Shown in pieces: positions 17,579-26,270 of a stretch of 64,000 bases of DNA. Source of the DNA: Terriglobia bacterium. Lineage in GTDB: Bacteria > Acidobacteriota > Terriglobia > UBA7540. The DNA is taken from NCBI GenBank assembly GCA_030040995.1, contig JASHOS010000171.1, forward strand, positions 1 to 64,000, written 5' to 3'. The notes under the pieces were generated by a model. The model did not search any database and had not been told where the DNA came from. It worked only from the letters and a program-made list of their open reading frames with translations. The number at the start of each line of letters is the position of its first letter. Within the stretch, counting starts at the first letter, position 1. Made by a program: the position numbers and the translations under genes.

Positions 17579-18883
17579 TCACGCGCGTACAGCAACCCTC
17601 TCCAGAGTCTCAAAAAACTCCGGAAACGAAATGCCCACGCATTCACCTCCACGAATATCCACGCCCTCTTCTGTCGCGAGCCCTGCCACGGCGAAGGCCA
17701 TAGCAATGCGGTGGTCACCATAACTCTCGATCTCGGCTCCATGCAAGGTTTGCCGCCCGGGCACGAATAGCCCGTCCGGGAATTCCTCTACTTTTGCTCC
17801 CATGCGCCGCAGATTTTCGGCGACCGCATGAAGGCGGTCACTTTCCTTGACCCGAAGCTCCGCAGCACCGCGGAAAGACAACCCTTTCTCGGTGCGGGTT
17901 CCCAAAACCGCGAGAACGGGCAATTCGTCGATCAGATTAGGAACAATTTCGGGCGGAATCTCTGCACCTTGTAACGGACCGAACGCTGCCCGAATGTCAC
18001 CCACTGGTTCGCCGTGCGCGGTCTCAAGATTCGTGATTTCAAGCGGCGCCCCCATTCTTCTTAGCAAATCCAGCATTGCCGTCCGCGTGGAGTTCAGGCC
18101 GGCGCCGCGAATTATAATTTCCGAGTCCGGCAACATCAAAGCTGCGGCGAGAAAAAAGGCCGCAGATGAAATATCTCCCGGAATGCTGACGCTTACGGCA
18201 TGCAGCCGGGCCGGGCCGCCTATGGAGATAACGCCGTTGGCGCAGCGGATTTTCGCTCCCATCTGTCCTAACGCGATCTCTGAATGATTACGGGTCGCGA
18301 CCGGCTCACTCACGGTTGTCTCCCCGCGGGCCATCAATCCAGCGAACAGGATGGCCGTTTTCACTTGCGCGCTGGCGATGGGCGGCTGGAAGTGGATGGG
18401 GCGTAAAGAACCTCCTTCAATTTCAAGAGGAGGCAGCCATCCCTCAGCCGAGCGAATGCGAGCGCCCATCTGGGATAATGGCTCGATAATGCGCTTCATC
18501 GGACGGCGGGAGAGAGAAATATCGCCCGTCAGTCTGGATTTGAAGGGCTGCCCCGCCAGGATACCAGCCAGCATCCTCATGGTCGAACCGGAATTGCCGG
18601 CGTCGAGAGAGGCACCGGGCTCGCGGAGCCCGTTCAGGCCGCAGCCACGAATCGTGATCTCGTCGTGATCGCGCTCGATGCCCACTCCTAAATCACGCAG
18701 GCACTCCAGGGTGCTTTGGCAGTCCCGGCTCGATGCAAAGCCTCGAATACGCGTGGTTCCTTCAGCGATCGCGCCAAGAAGCGCGTAGCGGTGAGAGATG
18801 GACTTATCTCCCGGAAGGGTGATGGTGCCCCTCAGTTGCTTCGCAGCGTGGACTCTTCTCGGAGTATCAATCGCCGTCCTCAT
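17579..18883 (-). CDS. aroA: 3-phosphoshikimate 1-carboxyvinyltransferase (EPSP synthase)
   Basis: 434 residues, full length. It catalyses the transfer of the enolpyruvyl group of PEP to shikimate-3-phosphate, the sixth step of the chorismate pathway. Signature segments: LPGDKSISHRYALLGAIAEG near residue 23, LDAGNSGSTMRMLAGILAG, TGDISLSRRPMKRI, VKTAILFAGL, PGDISSAAFFLAAALM, the conserved region FRGAAELRVKESDRLHAVAE, and YGDHRIAMAFAVAGL near the C-terminus. The start codon overlaps the stop of the upstream AbrB-like gene by four bases (ATGA), implying translational coupling. Class I versus class II (glyphosate sensitivity) cannot be safely told by eye. Confidence 0.96.
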   Translation of the reverse strand: MRTAIDTPRRVHAAKQLRGTITLPGDKSISHRYALLGAIAEGTTRIRGFASSRDCQSTLECLRDLGVGIERDHDEITIRGCGLNGLREPGASLDAGNSGSTMRMLAGILAGQPFKSRLTGDISLSRRPMKRIIEPLSQMGARIRSAEGWLPPLEIEGGSLRPIHFQPPIASAQVKTAILFAGLMARGETTVSEPVATRNHSEIALGQMGAKIRCANGVISIGGPARLHAVSVSIPGDISSAAFFLAAALMLPDSEIIIRGAGLNSTRTAMLDLLRRMGAPLEITNLETAHGEPVGDIRAAFGPLQGAEIPPEIVPNLIDELPVLAVLGTRTEKGLSFRGAAELRVKESDRLHAVAENLRRMGAKVEEFPDGLFVPGRQTLHGAEIESYGDHRIAMAFAVAGLATEEGVDIRGGECVGISFPEFFETLERVAVRA

Positions 18884-19131
18884 TGCTCTGACTTTTCATT
18901 CCTCAGTTCGGCCACCCAGGCGTTGATTTCCTTCGCCCCACCTGAGAACGTCCGGAGCGCCCCCACATAAGGTTCAAAGGGGTTGCCCACGCGCCGTGCG
19001 GGACGAATGATCGTCCGGCCTTGCTCGGCGATAAACTCCACTCGATCCCCTTCCTTCAGTCCCAATCGCGTCCGAATCTCCCGCGGGATAGTTACCTGCC
19101 CCTTGCTACTGAGGGTACTCGAAAAGGGCAT
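18880..19131 (-). CDS. AbrB/MazE/SpoVT family DNA-binding protein
   Basis: 83 residues from ATG 19131, chosen because the swapped-hairpin domain begins right there: SSTLSSKGQVTIPREIRTRLG, then LKEGDRVEFIAEQGRTIIRPA. This is the AbrB-type DNA-binding fold seen in antitoxins and transition regulators. The remaining 35 residues end in EINAWVAELRNEKSEQ, like the tail of VapB-type antitoxins. No PIN-domain toxin follows. Instead its stop overlaps the aroA start by four bases. It could be a solitary regulator or an antitoxin that lost its partner. A longer start at 19164 is possible. Confidence 0.8.
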   Translation of the reverse strand: MPFSSTLSSKGQVTIPREIRTRLGLKEGDRVEFIAEQGRTIIRPARRVGNPFEPYVGALRTFSGGAKEINAWVAELRNEKSEQ

Positions 19132-19320
19132 CTTTACCTTAGCCCCATAGCGTAAAGATAGCATTCCCTACAACACGGCACAAAGCTACCCGGCTACGCG
19201 GAAAAGTAGTGGTGGTGGGCTAAACCGGTGCTGCCAGCGGCGATCTGTTTGTGAGCGTGGGATTGCGCCAGACTGAGCAACGCAAGAAGCCGGATACACG
19301 TTGCGGCGAATGGCTACGTG

Positions 19321-20220
19321 CTAGCCTGTTTCGCTGCCGTAGTTCAGGGCCGTAATAGCCTGCCTGCTGTTCCGCCAATCCGGCTCGACACGCACATAGA
19401 GTTCCAGAAACACTTTGGGAGGGAACAGCCGCTCCAGCTCGATTCGCGCCTGGGACCCAATTTGCTTGATCCGCTTGCCCTCCGCTCCAATCACGATCGG
19501 TTTCTGAGATTCTTTTTCCACGATAAGCGTGGCGTGAATGCGAGTCAGCCGGTCGGACTCCTCAAAGGACTCCACGCGCACCGCAGCCGCCGCAGGAAGC
19601 TCCTGCCGCGTATTCAGAATCAGTTTTTCGCGAACAATCTCTCCGGCGAGGAATCGCTCCGGCTGGTCGGTATAAAAGTCCGGCGGAAAAAGGGGCTGTC
19701 CTTCGGGAAGTCTCTGAGTGATCGCGTCGAGCAGGTCCTCAACTCCCTCGGTTTGCAGCGCGGATATCGGAAAGATTTCTTCAAATTCATATAGCTTTGA
19801 GTATTGGTCGATGAGCGGCAGCAGGCGCGTCTTACGCATAGCATCGACTTTATTGAGCGCCAGAATGGAGCGTGCCCGGTACTCTCGCAAAAGTTCAAGC
19901 GCAAAGAGATCTCCCTTTCCAAAACTTACCGAAGCGTCAACCACGAGGAGCGTCAAATCCCGGCGATCGAGCGCCTGGCGGACGAAAGCCATCATCTGCT
20001 GATTCAAACGCGAGAGGGGCTTATGGATTCCGGGCGTGTCCATGAAGACCGCCTGGGCTTGAGGCCGGTTCGCAACTCCCAAGATCCGGTTGCGGGTGGT
20101 TTGCGGAGAGGGCGTGACAATCGAAACCTTTTCGCCCACCAGGGCGTTGATCAGAGTGCTCTTCCCCGCGTTGGGCCTGCCCACAATCGCCACAAACCCG
20201 CAATGGAACGGTTCGGCCAT
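19321..20220 (-). CDS. era: GTPase Era
   Basis: About 299 residues from ATG 20220 (MAEPFHCG); a GTG at 20253 would add 11 residues and overlap the ybeY stop. The G domain has GRPNAGKST (G1, residues 14-22), TPSPQTTRNRI (G2), DTPGIHKP (G3) and NKVD (G4). The C-terminal KH domain carries VIGAEGKRIKQIGSQAR. Era binds the 3' end of 16S rRNA and helps mature the small ribosomal subunit. It is third in the phoH-ybeY-era run, the usual bacterial arrangement. Confidence 0.95.
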   Translation of the reverse strand: MAEPFHCGFVAIVGRPNAGKSTLINALVGEKVSIVTPSPQTTRNRILGVANRPQAQAVFMDTPGIHKPLSRLNQQMMAFVRQALDRRDLTLLVVDASVSFGKGDLFALELLREYRARSILALNKVDAMRKTRLLPLIDQYSKLYEFEEIFPISALQTEGVEDLLDAITQRLPEGQPLFPPDFYTDQPERFLAGEIVREKLILNTRQELPAAAAVRVESFEESDRLTRIHATLIVEKESQKPIVIGAEGKRIKQIGSQARIELERLFPPKVFLELYVRVEPDWRNSRQAITALNYGSETG

Positions 20221-20252
20221 GAAGGTTCGGTTTTGAATTATGACTAAGGACA

Positions 20253-20765
20253 CTACCCGCTAATGCCGAGCTCGGCGCGCAGTGAAAGCTCCAGCGCTTC
20301 CATTTCGCCGTCATCGGTTTCGTGATCGTGGCCCAAGAGATGGAGCGCGCCGTGAAGAATGAGCTGTTGAACCTCAACCTGGAGGGAGTGTTCTTCGCGG
20401 GAAGCGTTGCGCCGCGCGGTCTCGGCTGAGATCACGATGACACCAAGAAAGCCGGCGAAGCGTGCGGGCACCGCCGGGAAGCTCGATTTATCTTCCGGCC
20501 CCTGTTGCCAGCCAAACGAAAGAACGTCGGTTGCCTTTGAGACGCTGCGAAATTCCCGGTTGATTTTCTTGATCTCGGCGTCATCAACCAAGGCAACCTC
20601 GAACCAGCGGCGACGAAGGCGCAGCCGGGTGTAGAGTTGGTGAATAAAGACGCGCAAAGGCTGAAGGCCGAGCGGCACGCGCTTCTGGAAATTCCTGAGG
20701 TAGCAGCCGGAAGATCGCGCCTGGCGGCGCGGCTTGCGGCCGGCGCGGCTTGTGCGCAACTTCAC
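20253..20765 (-). CDS. ybeY: Endoribonuclease YbeY
   Basis: 170 residues. The zinc-binding signature HGALHLLGHDHETDDG near the C-terminus defines this rRNA maturation and quality-control nuclease, preceded by EIKKINREFRSVSKATDVLSF and LGVIVISAETARRNA. Its ATG overlaps the phoH stop by four bases (ATGA) and its stop touches the region of the era start, so the three genes are translated from one message. The N-terminus is longer and more basic than usual (about 40 residues before the conserved fold), so the true start could be internal. Confidence 0.93.
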   Translation of the reverse strand: MKLRTSRAGRKPRRQARSSGCYLRNFQKRVPLGLQPLRVFIHQLYTRLRLRRRWFEVALVDDAEIKKINREFRSVSKATDVLSFGWQQGPEDKSSFPAVPARFAGFLGVIVISAETARRNASREEHSLQVEVQQLILHGALHLLGHDHETDDGEMEALELSLRAELGISG

Positions 20766-21775
20766 CGGCTCGACCCGCTACCGGGGCTATCCGGCTCCCG
20801 CCCGCCTTTCAAGGACGAGCCGTTCAACCCTCGCGCCTGGTCGAACTCCTCATAGGCGCGAATGATGCGTTGCACGAGATTGTGCCGCACGACATCGCGC
20901 TCATTGAAATAGACAAAATTGATTCCGGGAACGCGTGCCACCACATCCACAGCCTCGATCAAGCCGGACCGCCTTCCATTCGGCAAATCGATTTGAGTAA
21001 TATCTCCGGTGATGACAGCTTTGGAATTAAATCCCAGGCGGGTCAGGAACATCTTCATCTGCTCGCTGGTGGTGTTCTGAGCTTCATCGAGAATCACGAA
21101 CGCGTCGTTGAGGGTGCGGCCTCGCATGAAGGCGATGGGCGCAATTTCGATGATGCCTTTTTCGATGTACCGTTCCACACGATCGGGATCCAGGACGTCG
21201 TAGAGGGCATCGTAGAGCGGCCGGAGATACGGATTCACCTTCTCCTGCAGCGTCCCGGGAAGGAATCCCAGCCGCTCGCCCGCTTCGACTGCTGGCCGCG
21301 CCAGGATAATGCGGCTAACTTCCTTTGAAAGCAAGGCATCCACCGCCATCGCAACTGCCAGGTACGTCTTTCCGGTTCCAGAAGGTCCGATGCCGAACAC
21401 CATATCGAACCGCTCGATGGCGTCCACGTAGCGGCGCTGATTCATGCTTTTGGGAGTAATCGATTTTTTGCCCAGGGTCCGAGGCCGGCCCGCCTCAGCG
21501 AGCGCCTTCAGGCTGGCGGCAGGATCTTCGGAAAGAATCCGCAGAAACGACTGCACGTCGGAATGATCAAAATGGGAGCCTGCTCCAACAAGTTCCGCGT
21601 AGTCGCTGATGAGCCGCTGCACACGGCTGACGTTTCCCTCGTTGCCTTCGATCTCCAGCATGCCGTCATCAAGGTGAGTTGAAACCTGAAAGTACGTTTC
21701 GAGCAGCTTCAGGTTTTCGTCAAATGTGCCAAACAACTCCTCGATTCCATTTCCTACCTTGACGCTGCTTTTCAT
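20762..21775 (-). CDS. PhoH-family ATPase (YbeZ type)
   Basis: 337 residues. After an N-terminal alpha/beta segment (EGNEGNVSRVQRLISDYAEL) comes the P-loop domain: VFGIGPSGTGKTYLAVAMAV (Walker A), LARPAVEAGERLGFLPGTLQ, MRGRTLNDAFVILDEAQNTT (Walker B with DEAQ) and ITGDITQIDLP. This is the PhoH/YbeZ ATPase that works with YbeY in RNA metabolism. It is the first gene of the phoH-ybeY-era operon. The last 15 residues are low-complexity (GGREPDSPGSGSSR). Confidence 0.93.
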   Translation of the reverse strand: MKSSVKVGNGIEELFGTFDENLKLLETYFQVSTHLDDGMLEIEGNEGNVSRVQRLISDYAELVGAGSHFDHSDVQSFLRILSEDPAASLKALAEAGRPRTLGKKSITPKSMNQRRYVDAIERFDMVFGIGPSGTGKTYLAVAMAVDALLSKEVSRIILARPAVEAGERLGFLPGTLQEKVNPYLRPLYDALYDVLDPDRVERYIEKGIIEIAPIAFMRGRTLNDAFVILDEAQNTTSEQMKMFLTRLGFNSKAVITGDITQIDLPNGRRSGLIEAVDVVARVPGINFVYFNERDVVRHNLVQRIIRAYEEFDQARGLNGSSLKGGREPDSPGSGSSR

Positions 21776-21981
21776 ATTATGCGGACGTTCCGCTTGGCCT
21801 CCTCGAGGAAGCGGCCAAAACGCAGTGTGTGGAGATGATTGGAAGGAAAGGCTTGTTGGCCGGGCGCGATGATCCGTTCAACATCGATGTAATCCCAAAT
21901 TAGCCCGCCCCCATCGAAAAGTCAATCCGGCTAAACGTGGGGTAGTATCGCGACTTGAATTTCGGCTTCTTGTCAGAAAAA

Positions 21982-22012
21982 CCGCAGGGTCAAAGTAAAG
22001 ATCCTGCGCTAC
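21982..22012 (-). repeat. REP-like hairpin with GTAG foot
   Basis: On the minus strand GTAGCGCAGGATC, a loop, then GACCCTGCGG. The stem is imperfect by one base. Confidence 0.6.
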
Positions 22013-22141
22013 AAAGCCGGGACGAGATGCTGCGGTGTGGTACACTGCCCTCTCGCTTCGCGAGGTCGCAGAGACTACACCGCAAGTGTCTGCGCCACCC
22101 GCCCTAAATTCCGTGTCGCACGCCCGGGACCGGAACGGCAG

Positions 22142-22171
22142 TTGACATGGCGGTAAGCCGATTCAGATAAT
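22142..22171 (+). promoter_or_regulatory. Sigma70-type promoter of msrA
   Basis: TTGACA (perfect -35), 18 bases, GATAAT (-10, one mismatch). The start codon is 23 bases further on with GGAGGA before it, so the leader is very short. Confidence 0.6.
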
Positions 22172-22194
22172 CGTTTTAGCGGGAGGAGAATGCC

Positions 22195-22668
22195 ATGGAC
22201 AAAGCGACTTTTGCTGCAGGATGTTTCTGGGGAGTAGAAGCGGCTTTCCGCGCGATTCCAGCAGTAATCTCGACACGAGTTGGTTACACAGGTGGAATGC
22301 TGGACCATCCAACGTACAAGGACGTCTGTACCGACCGGACGGGCCACGCGGAGGCAGTCGAAGTCACGTACGATCCCGAGCGCGTCTCCTATGCCGAGCT
22401 GCTGCAGGTCTTCTGGGACAACCATGACCCTACCACACTCAACCGCCAAGGACCAGACATAGGCACGCAGTACCGGTCTGCCATTTTCTATCATAACGCG
22501 GCGCAAGAAGCGGTGGCGCGCGCCTCGAAAGTACAACTGGCTGGATCGGGCGCTTATAAACGGCCCATTGTTACCGAAATTCTTCCCGCTTCTACGTTCT
22601 GGCAGGCGGAGGACTACCACCAGCAATACCTCGAAAAACGGGGATTGGCCCACTGCCACGTCCGCTGA
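22195..22668 (+). CDS. msrA: Peptide-methionine (S)-S-oxide reductase MsrA
   Basis: 157 residues, short but complete. It reduces methionine-S-sulfoxide in proteins. The catalytic motif GCFWG lies at residues 9-13 (Cys10), followed by [39 protein letters not shown] and [11 protein letters not shown] near the end. The only further Cys close to the C-terminus is in AHCHVR and may be the resolving residue. GGAGGAGA precedes the ATG at the right distance. Monocistronic with its own promoter. Confidence 0.96.
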   Translation: MDKATFAAGCFWGVEAAFRAIPAVISTRVGYTGGMLDHPTYKDVCTDRTGHAEAVEVTYDPERVSYAELLQVFWDNHDPTTLNRQGPDIGTQYRSAIFYHNAAQEAVARASKVQLAGSGAYKRPIVTEILPASTFWQAEDYHQQYLEKRGLAHCHVR

Positions 22669-22887
22669 TGTTCGGAGTCGATCGACGTGCCTCCGAATTA
22701 AGCACGCCGTTCCCGGTTAGAGTCTCAAAAGCAGAGACTCTGCGTTACCTCGCTACCCGAGACAGGTTTCATCGGAGCCTCTACATTGCGTACCCGCGGG
22801 CTCCGGCATTCGGATAGTCCTGTGTTATCCTGTTGATTCTCTCGCATGACCGATACAAATAAAAGTTGAGCTTTAAAGTTCGTGGTG

Positions 22888-23829
22888 ATGAATCCCGTTG
22901 AGCTTCGCGATCGTTTGCGCGGATTGTTTGCTTTTCCTGTGACTCCGTTCACGGATAGCGGCGAGGCGGATTTGCGACGCTACCGGGATCACCTCGCGTT
23001 CATGATCGCTCACCGTCCGGCGGCTCTGTTTGTCTGCGGGGGCACCGGCGAATTTTTTTCGCTACGATTAGCAGAATATCGCGCCTTGGTCGAGGCCGCC
23101 GTGGAAGAAGCGGCGGGCGCGCTCCCCGTCATCGCCGGAGGGGGCTACGGTGTCTCCCTGGCCGCCGAATTTGCGCAAGCTGCCGAAGAAGCCGGTGCGG
23201 ATGGCATTCTGCTCATGCCTCCTTATCTCGTCCAGGCGGAGCAGGCTGGCTTGTACGAGCATTACCGACGTGTGGCCGCTGCGACTCGGCTCGGCGTGAT
23301 TGTCTATCAACGCGACAACGCTATTTTTGCTCCCAGCACTGCCGCGAGGCTGGCGGAAATTCCCAATCTCATCGGCTTTAAGGACGGGCACGGGGATATG
23401 GAGCGGCTGGGCCGCATCGTTCATACCGTGGGCGGCCGGCTGGCCTATATGAATGGAATGCCAACAGCGGAACTCTCGGCGCAGGCGTTCCAGGGTCTCG
23501 GAGTGGCCAGCTATTCTTCCGCAGTCTTCAACTTTGTGCCCGAAATCTCGCTGGCGTTTTATAATGCTCTGCTCAATCAGGATTCGCGGCTGCTTCACGG
23601 ATTGCTCGAGAATTTCTACCGTCCTCTCGCCGAACTGCGTGACCGCAGGAAGGGCTACGCGATTTCGCTGATTAAGGCCGGCGTGAACCTTGCCGGCCCA
23701 TCCGTGGGCGCGGTCCGTCCGCCATTGCTTGACCTGACCGGAGACGAATTGACAGAACTAAAATCTATTATTGAAAAAGGGCGCTCGCTGGCGCGAGCTG
23801 ACAGGGGTAGCGCGGACCTCCGTTTTTGA
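22888..23829 (+). CDS. kdgD: 5-dehydro-4-deoxyglucarate dehydratase
   Basis: 313 residues. A member of the dihydrodipicolinate synthase/NAL aldolase superfamily. The opening NPVELRDRLRGLFAFPVTPF, CGGTGEFFSLRLAEY, LLMPPYLVQAEQ, VIVYQRDN (active-site Tyr) and LIGFKDGHGDMER (Schiff-base Lys), then YSSAVFNFVPE, match 5-keto-4-deoxy-glucarate dehydratase closely. It converts 5-keto-4-deoxyglucarate to 2-oxoglutarate semialdehyde, CO2 and water in the oxidative uronate/glucarate route. ATG 22888 is preferred over two GTGs just before it. The last residues (RGSADLRF) are encoded by a REP hairpin that spans the stop codon. Confidence 0.93.
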   Translation: MNPVELRDRLRGLFAFPVTPFTDSGEADLRRYRDHLAFMIAHRPAALFVCGGTGEFFSLRLAEYRALVEAAVEEAAGALPVIAGGGYGVSLAAEFAQAAEEAGADGILLMPPYLVQAEQAGLYEHYRRVAAATRLGVIVYQRDNAIFAPSTAARLAEIPNLIGFKDGHGDMERLGRIVHTVGGRLAYMNGMPTAELSAQAFQGLGVASYSSAVFNFVPEISLAFYNALLNQDSRLLHGLLENFYRPLAELRDRRKGYAISLIKAGVNLAGPSVGAVRPPLLDLTGDELTELKSIIEKGRSLARADRGSADLRF

Positions 23830-23844
23830 GGTCCGCGGTTTTTG
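23807..23844 (+). repeat. REP-like hairpin over the kdgD stop codon; terminator-like
   Basis: GTAG, then the ten-base stem CGCGGACCTC and its perfect complement GAGGTCCGCG, then GTTTTTG. The kdgD TGA (23827-23829) lies at the start of the right arm. The T-run after the stem makes this a plausible intrinsic terminator as well. Confidence 0.8.
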
Positions 23845-23881
23845 CTCACGCGACAACAAGCCGCAGATGGAGCCGTGAAGG

Positions 23882-25003
23882 ATGAAGCGAAGAGGTTTCC
23901 TTCAAAGTGGTATGGCCGTCGCAGCGTACCCTTTTGGCAGCAAACTTCTTCGGGGTGAGACGCGCTCGCCCAACCGGACCGTGATGAAAGCGGGCATGCA
24001 GTTCGGTGAGACGCAGCCTTCCGACCAAACGCTCCGTACCCTCAAGGCGGTGGGAGTAAATCACATCTGCTCGGCGCGGCCCTCGGCGAAGCTCGATGAA
24101 AACTGGAGCGTAGAGGGCCTGACACAGCTCAGGGAGAGAATCGAATCTTTCGGAATGAGCCTTGAGATGGTTCCGCTGCCAATGAGCAGTTCCCCGCTTG
24201 ACCGCGCCGAAAACCCCAACATTCTGCTCGGCAAGAGCCCGGAGCGGGACCGCGAAATCGACGACGTCTGCCAGATGATTCGCAACGCCGGACGCGCCGG
24301 AATTCCCGCCGTGAAATACAATCTCACGCTGCTCGGCGTCGTGAGAACGGAGCCGACACGCGGCCGCGGAGGCGTAATTTATAGTACGTTCGATTATGCG
24401 AAGGCCCTTCGCGGCAATTCGTCCCTTACGGAAGCGGGCAATGTGAGCGCTGAAGAGATGTGGGACCGAATCACCTATTTTCTCAAGCGTGTCGTACCGG
24501 TGGCTGAAGACTGCAAAGTAAGGATTGCCTGCCATCCGCAGGACCCGGGACTGCCTAAGAGCGGCTTCCGCGGCGTCCATGCGGTGCTCTCGAACGTGGA
24601 CGGGCTCAAACGCTTTATCGACACGGTTCCCAGTCCTTATCACGGGCTCAATTTCTGCCAGGGGACCGTCTCGGAAATGCTGGAGAATCCCGGTGAAGAG
24701 ATTTGCGGCGTCATTCGCTATTTCGGCGCGCGGCACAAAATCTTCAACGTTCATTTCCGGAACATTCGTGGCGGGTATCTCGACTTTCACGAATCCTTTC
24801 CGGACAACGGCAGCGTGGATATGGTAAAAGCGATGCGCGCTTACAAGGAGGTTGGTTACGACGGAATGGTGATGCCGGATCACGCTCCGCAAATCGAAGG
24901 CGATGAGGGCAGGATGCGGGCGTTTGCCTACGAAATAGGGTATATTCAGGCTCTCCTTCAGGCGACGGCCAACGAAGCGTGGAGCGGGCCAGAGCGAAAC
25001 TGA
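23882..25003 (+). CDS. Mannonate dehydratase (UxuA) family protein with Tat-like signal
   Basis: 373 residues. The N-terminus [15 protein letters not shown] resembles a twin-arginine signal. The TIM-barrel body has the UxuA pattern: [72 protein letters not shown] and [16 protein letters not shown]. Mannonate dehydratase turns D-mannonate into 2-keto-3-deoxygluconate using a bound metal held by the His/Cys/Asp residues in those motifs. Export of such an enzyme is unusual, so a related dehydratase or epimerase activity is possible. The start follows kdgD by about 50 bp across the REP hairpin. Confidence 0.85.
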   Translation: MKRRGFLQSGMAVAAYPFGSKLLRGETRSPNRTVMKAGMQFGETQPSDQTLRTLKAVGVNHICSARPSAKLDENWSVEGLTQLRERIESFGMSLEMVPLPMSSSPLDRAENPNILLGKSPERDREIDDVCQMIRNAGRAGIPAVKYNLTLLGVVRTEPTRGRGGVIYSTFDYAKALRGNSSLTEAGNVSAEEMWDRITYFLKRVVPVAEDCKVRIACHPQDPGLPKSGFRGVHAVLSNVDGLKRFIDTVPSPYHGLNFCQGTVSEMLENPGEEICGVIRYFGARHKIFNVHFRNIRGGYLDFHESFPDNGSVDMVKAMRAYKEVGYDGMVMPDHAPQIEGDEGRMRAFAYEIGYIQALLQATANEAWSGPERN

Positions 25004-25026
25004 GAAGCTGTGAACAAATCGTTTGA

Positions 25027-25096
25027 ACCACAAAGTCACCAAGGCACTGAGCTTGAAAACAAAACTCTTTTCTCCGGGTCTTGGTGTCTTTGTGGT
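25027..25096. repeat. ACCACAAAG inverted repeat
   Basis: The left arm begins ACCACAAAGTCACCAAGGCAC and the right arm ends GTCTTGGTGTCTTTGTGGT, with one or two mismatches and a middle of about 30 bases. It lies between two genes of the sugar locus. Only one copy was seen in the window. Confidence 0.75.
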
Positions 25097-25170
25097 GAGA
25101 TGTGCAAATTCTTTCACATCTTCTGGGAGATTGCCATATCGCGCTTTTTTCCGCTTGACCGGGAACTCCT

Positions 25171-26025
25171 ATGAAGCTTTCACGGCGCCAGCTTTTGGTG
25201 AGTCTTGGTGTCGCATGGGGCGGGCCGGCGAGTGTTCCCGCATTTGGCCGCATCGGCGAGATTGAGATTGGAGTTTGCACGAAGTGCGAGAATTTCTCGA
25301 AGGTGGCCAGCCACGGCTTCGATTACATAGACCCTCCTGCGGCTGAAGTCGGCGCCATGAGCGAGGCCGGCTTCGAGAATTTCAAACGGCAAGTCCTGGC
25401 ATCGCCGATCCGCTGCGAGGCTTTCAACAGCTTCATTCGCACCCTTCGCGTTGTGGGAAATGAGGTGAATGAGTCGGCCGTGCGCAACTACATGGAATTG
25501 ACGCTCGACCGGTGCCAGCAATTGGGAGCAACGGTGGTCGTTTGGGGAAGCGCCGGTTCCCGGAACGTACCGCCGGGATTTTCGCGCCGGCGGGCTTGGA
25601 ACCAGATCGAATCCTTCCTGCGGCTCGCGGACGAGATCGCCCGGCCAAGGAAAATCATTGTTGCCATCGAACCTCTGCGCATCCAGGAGAGCAATATCAT
25701 CAACACGGGCGCGGAGGCTTTAAAGCTGGTGCGCGAGGTGAACCGACCCAGCGTGCGGATGATTATCGACTATTACCACATGAGGGTGATGCGCGAGGAT
25801 CCGGAGATCGTCTGGCGCGCGCGCAAGGATATCGTTCATTTTCATTTCGCCAACCCCGCAGGCCGGGTTTGGCCTAAGAACCCTTCCGAAGACCCAGAGT
25901 ATGGTCGGTTCTTTGCTTTGGTGAAGAAGATCAATTACCGGGGTGGAATTTCCATCGAAGCGCGAGGCGACATCGACCGCGACGCTGCGGCGAGCCTGAC
26001 GTTCTTCCGGGAAGAACTAAGTTGA
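25171..26025 (+). CDS. Sugar phosphate isomerase/epimerase-like TIM-barrel protein, exported
   Basis: 284 residues. The N-terminus MKLSRRQLLVSLGVAWGG is Tat-like (SRRQLL). The barrel belongs to the xylose-isomerase-like/AP-endonuclease-2 superfamily: GFDYIDPPAAEVGAMSEAGF, GATVVVWGSAGSRNVP, IIVAIEPLRIQESNIINTG (metal-ligand Glu), RMIIDYYHMRVMREDPE (Asp/His), DIVHFHFANPAGRVWP and GGISIEARGD (Glu). The metal ligands of the family appear intact. Specific substrate unknown. Relatives include epimerases, 2-keto-myo-inositol dehydratases and lyases acting on 3-keto-glycosides. Confidence 0.8.
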   Translation: MKLSRRQLLVSLGVAWGGPASVPAFGRIGEIEIGVCTKCENFSKVASHGFDYIDPPAAEVGAMSEAGFENFKRQVLASPIRCEAFNSFIRTLRVVGNEVNESAVRNYMELTLDRCQQLGATVVVWGSAGSRNVPPGFSRRRAWNQIESFLRLADEIARPRKIIVAIEPLRIQESNIINTGAEALKLVREVNRPSVRMIIDYYHMRVMREDPEIVWRARKDIVHFHFANPAGRVWPKNPSEDPEYGRFFALVKKINYRGGISIEARGDIDRDAAASLTFFREELS

Positions 26026-26080
26026 CGGGATTGGGGTGAGGGCTCCGGCTGAGCGAAAGGCCGCCGACCGCAAACACGGT

Positions 26081-26230
26081 GGTCTGCATTGCAAGATCGT
26101 AAAATCTTGTTTTTTGGGCAGGCCTTTTGGCGACCCCCTCACCCGTGCTGCGCGCTGCCCTCTCCCCCAAGGGGGCGAGGGCGGGATTTCCCTCTGGTTT
26201 TGGTTGCGGCCGTAAGGCCGCGTTGCGCTA
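26081..26230 (-). repeat. Dispersed ~150-bp element, copy 3 (inverted)
   Basis: Reverse orientation relative to copies 1, 2 and 4: it begins GGTCTGCATTGCAAGATCG and ends with GGCCGTAAGGCCGCG, with CCCCCTCACCCG and CCTCTCCCCCAAGGGGGCG in the middle. It fills most of the gap between the TIM-barrel gene and the oxidoreductase gene. Confidence 0.85.
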
Positions 26231-26270
26231 GTATCCGGAATTCCGAACAATAGACTGCAAGGAGAATAGC

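Larger units (their letters stand above)
21776..22194. other. 419-bp intergenic region before msrA
   Basis: Divergent gap between phoH and msrA. It holds a REP hairpin (21982-22012) and the msrA promoter (22142-22171). The remaining sequence shows no gene. Confidence 0.5.

Noticed and set aside
17483-17770. Small basic plus-strand frame starting MPRFYEVKRRARK
   Set aside because: No ribosome site, and two thirds of it runs antisense to the end of aroA.
25027-25096. Possible intrinsic terminator
   Set aside because: The arms are long and interrupted, with no T-run after the stem; a dispersed repeat is the better description.
23846-25117. 423-residue minus-strand frame
   Set aside because: Exact antisense of the mannonate dehydratase homologue; no domain seen and no ribosome site.
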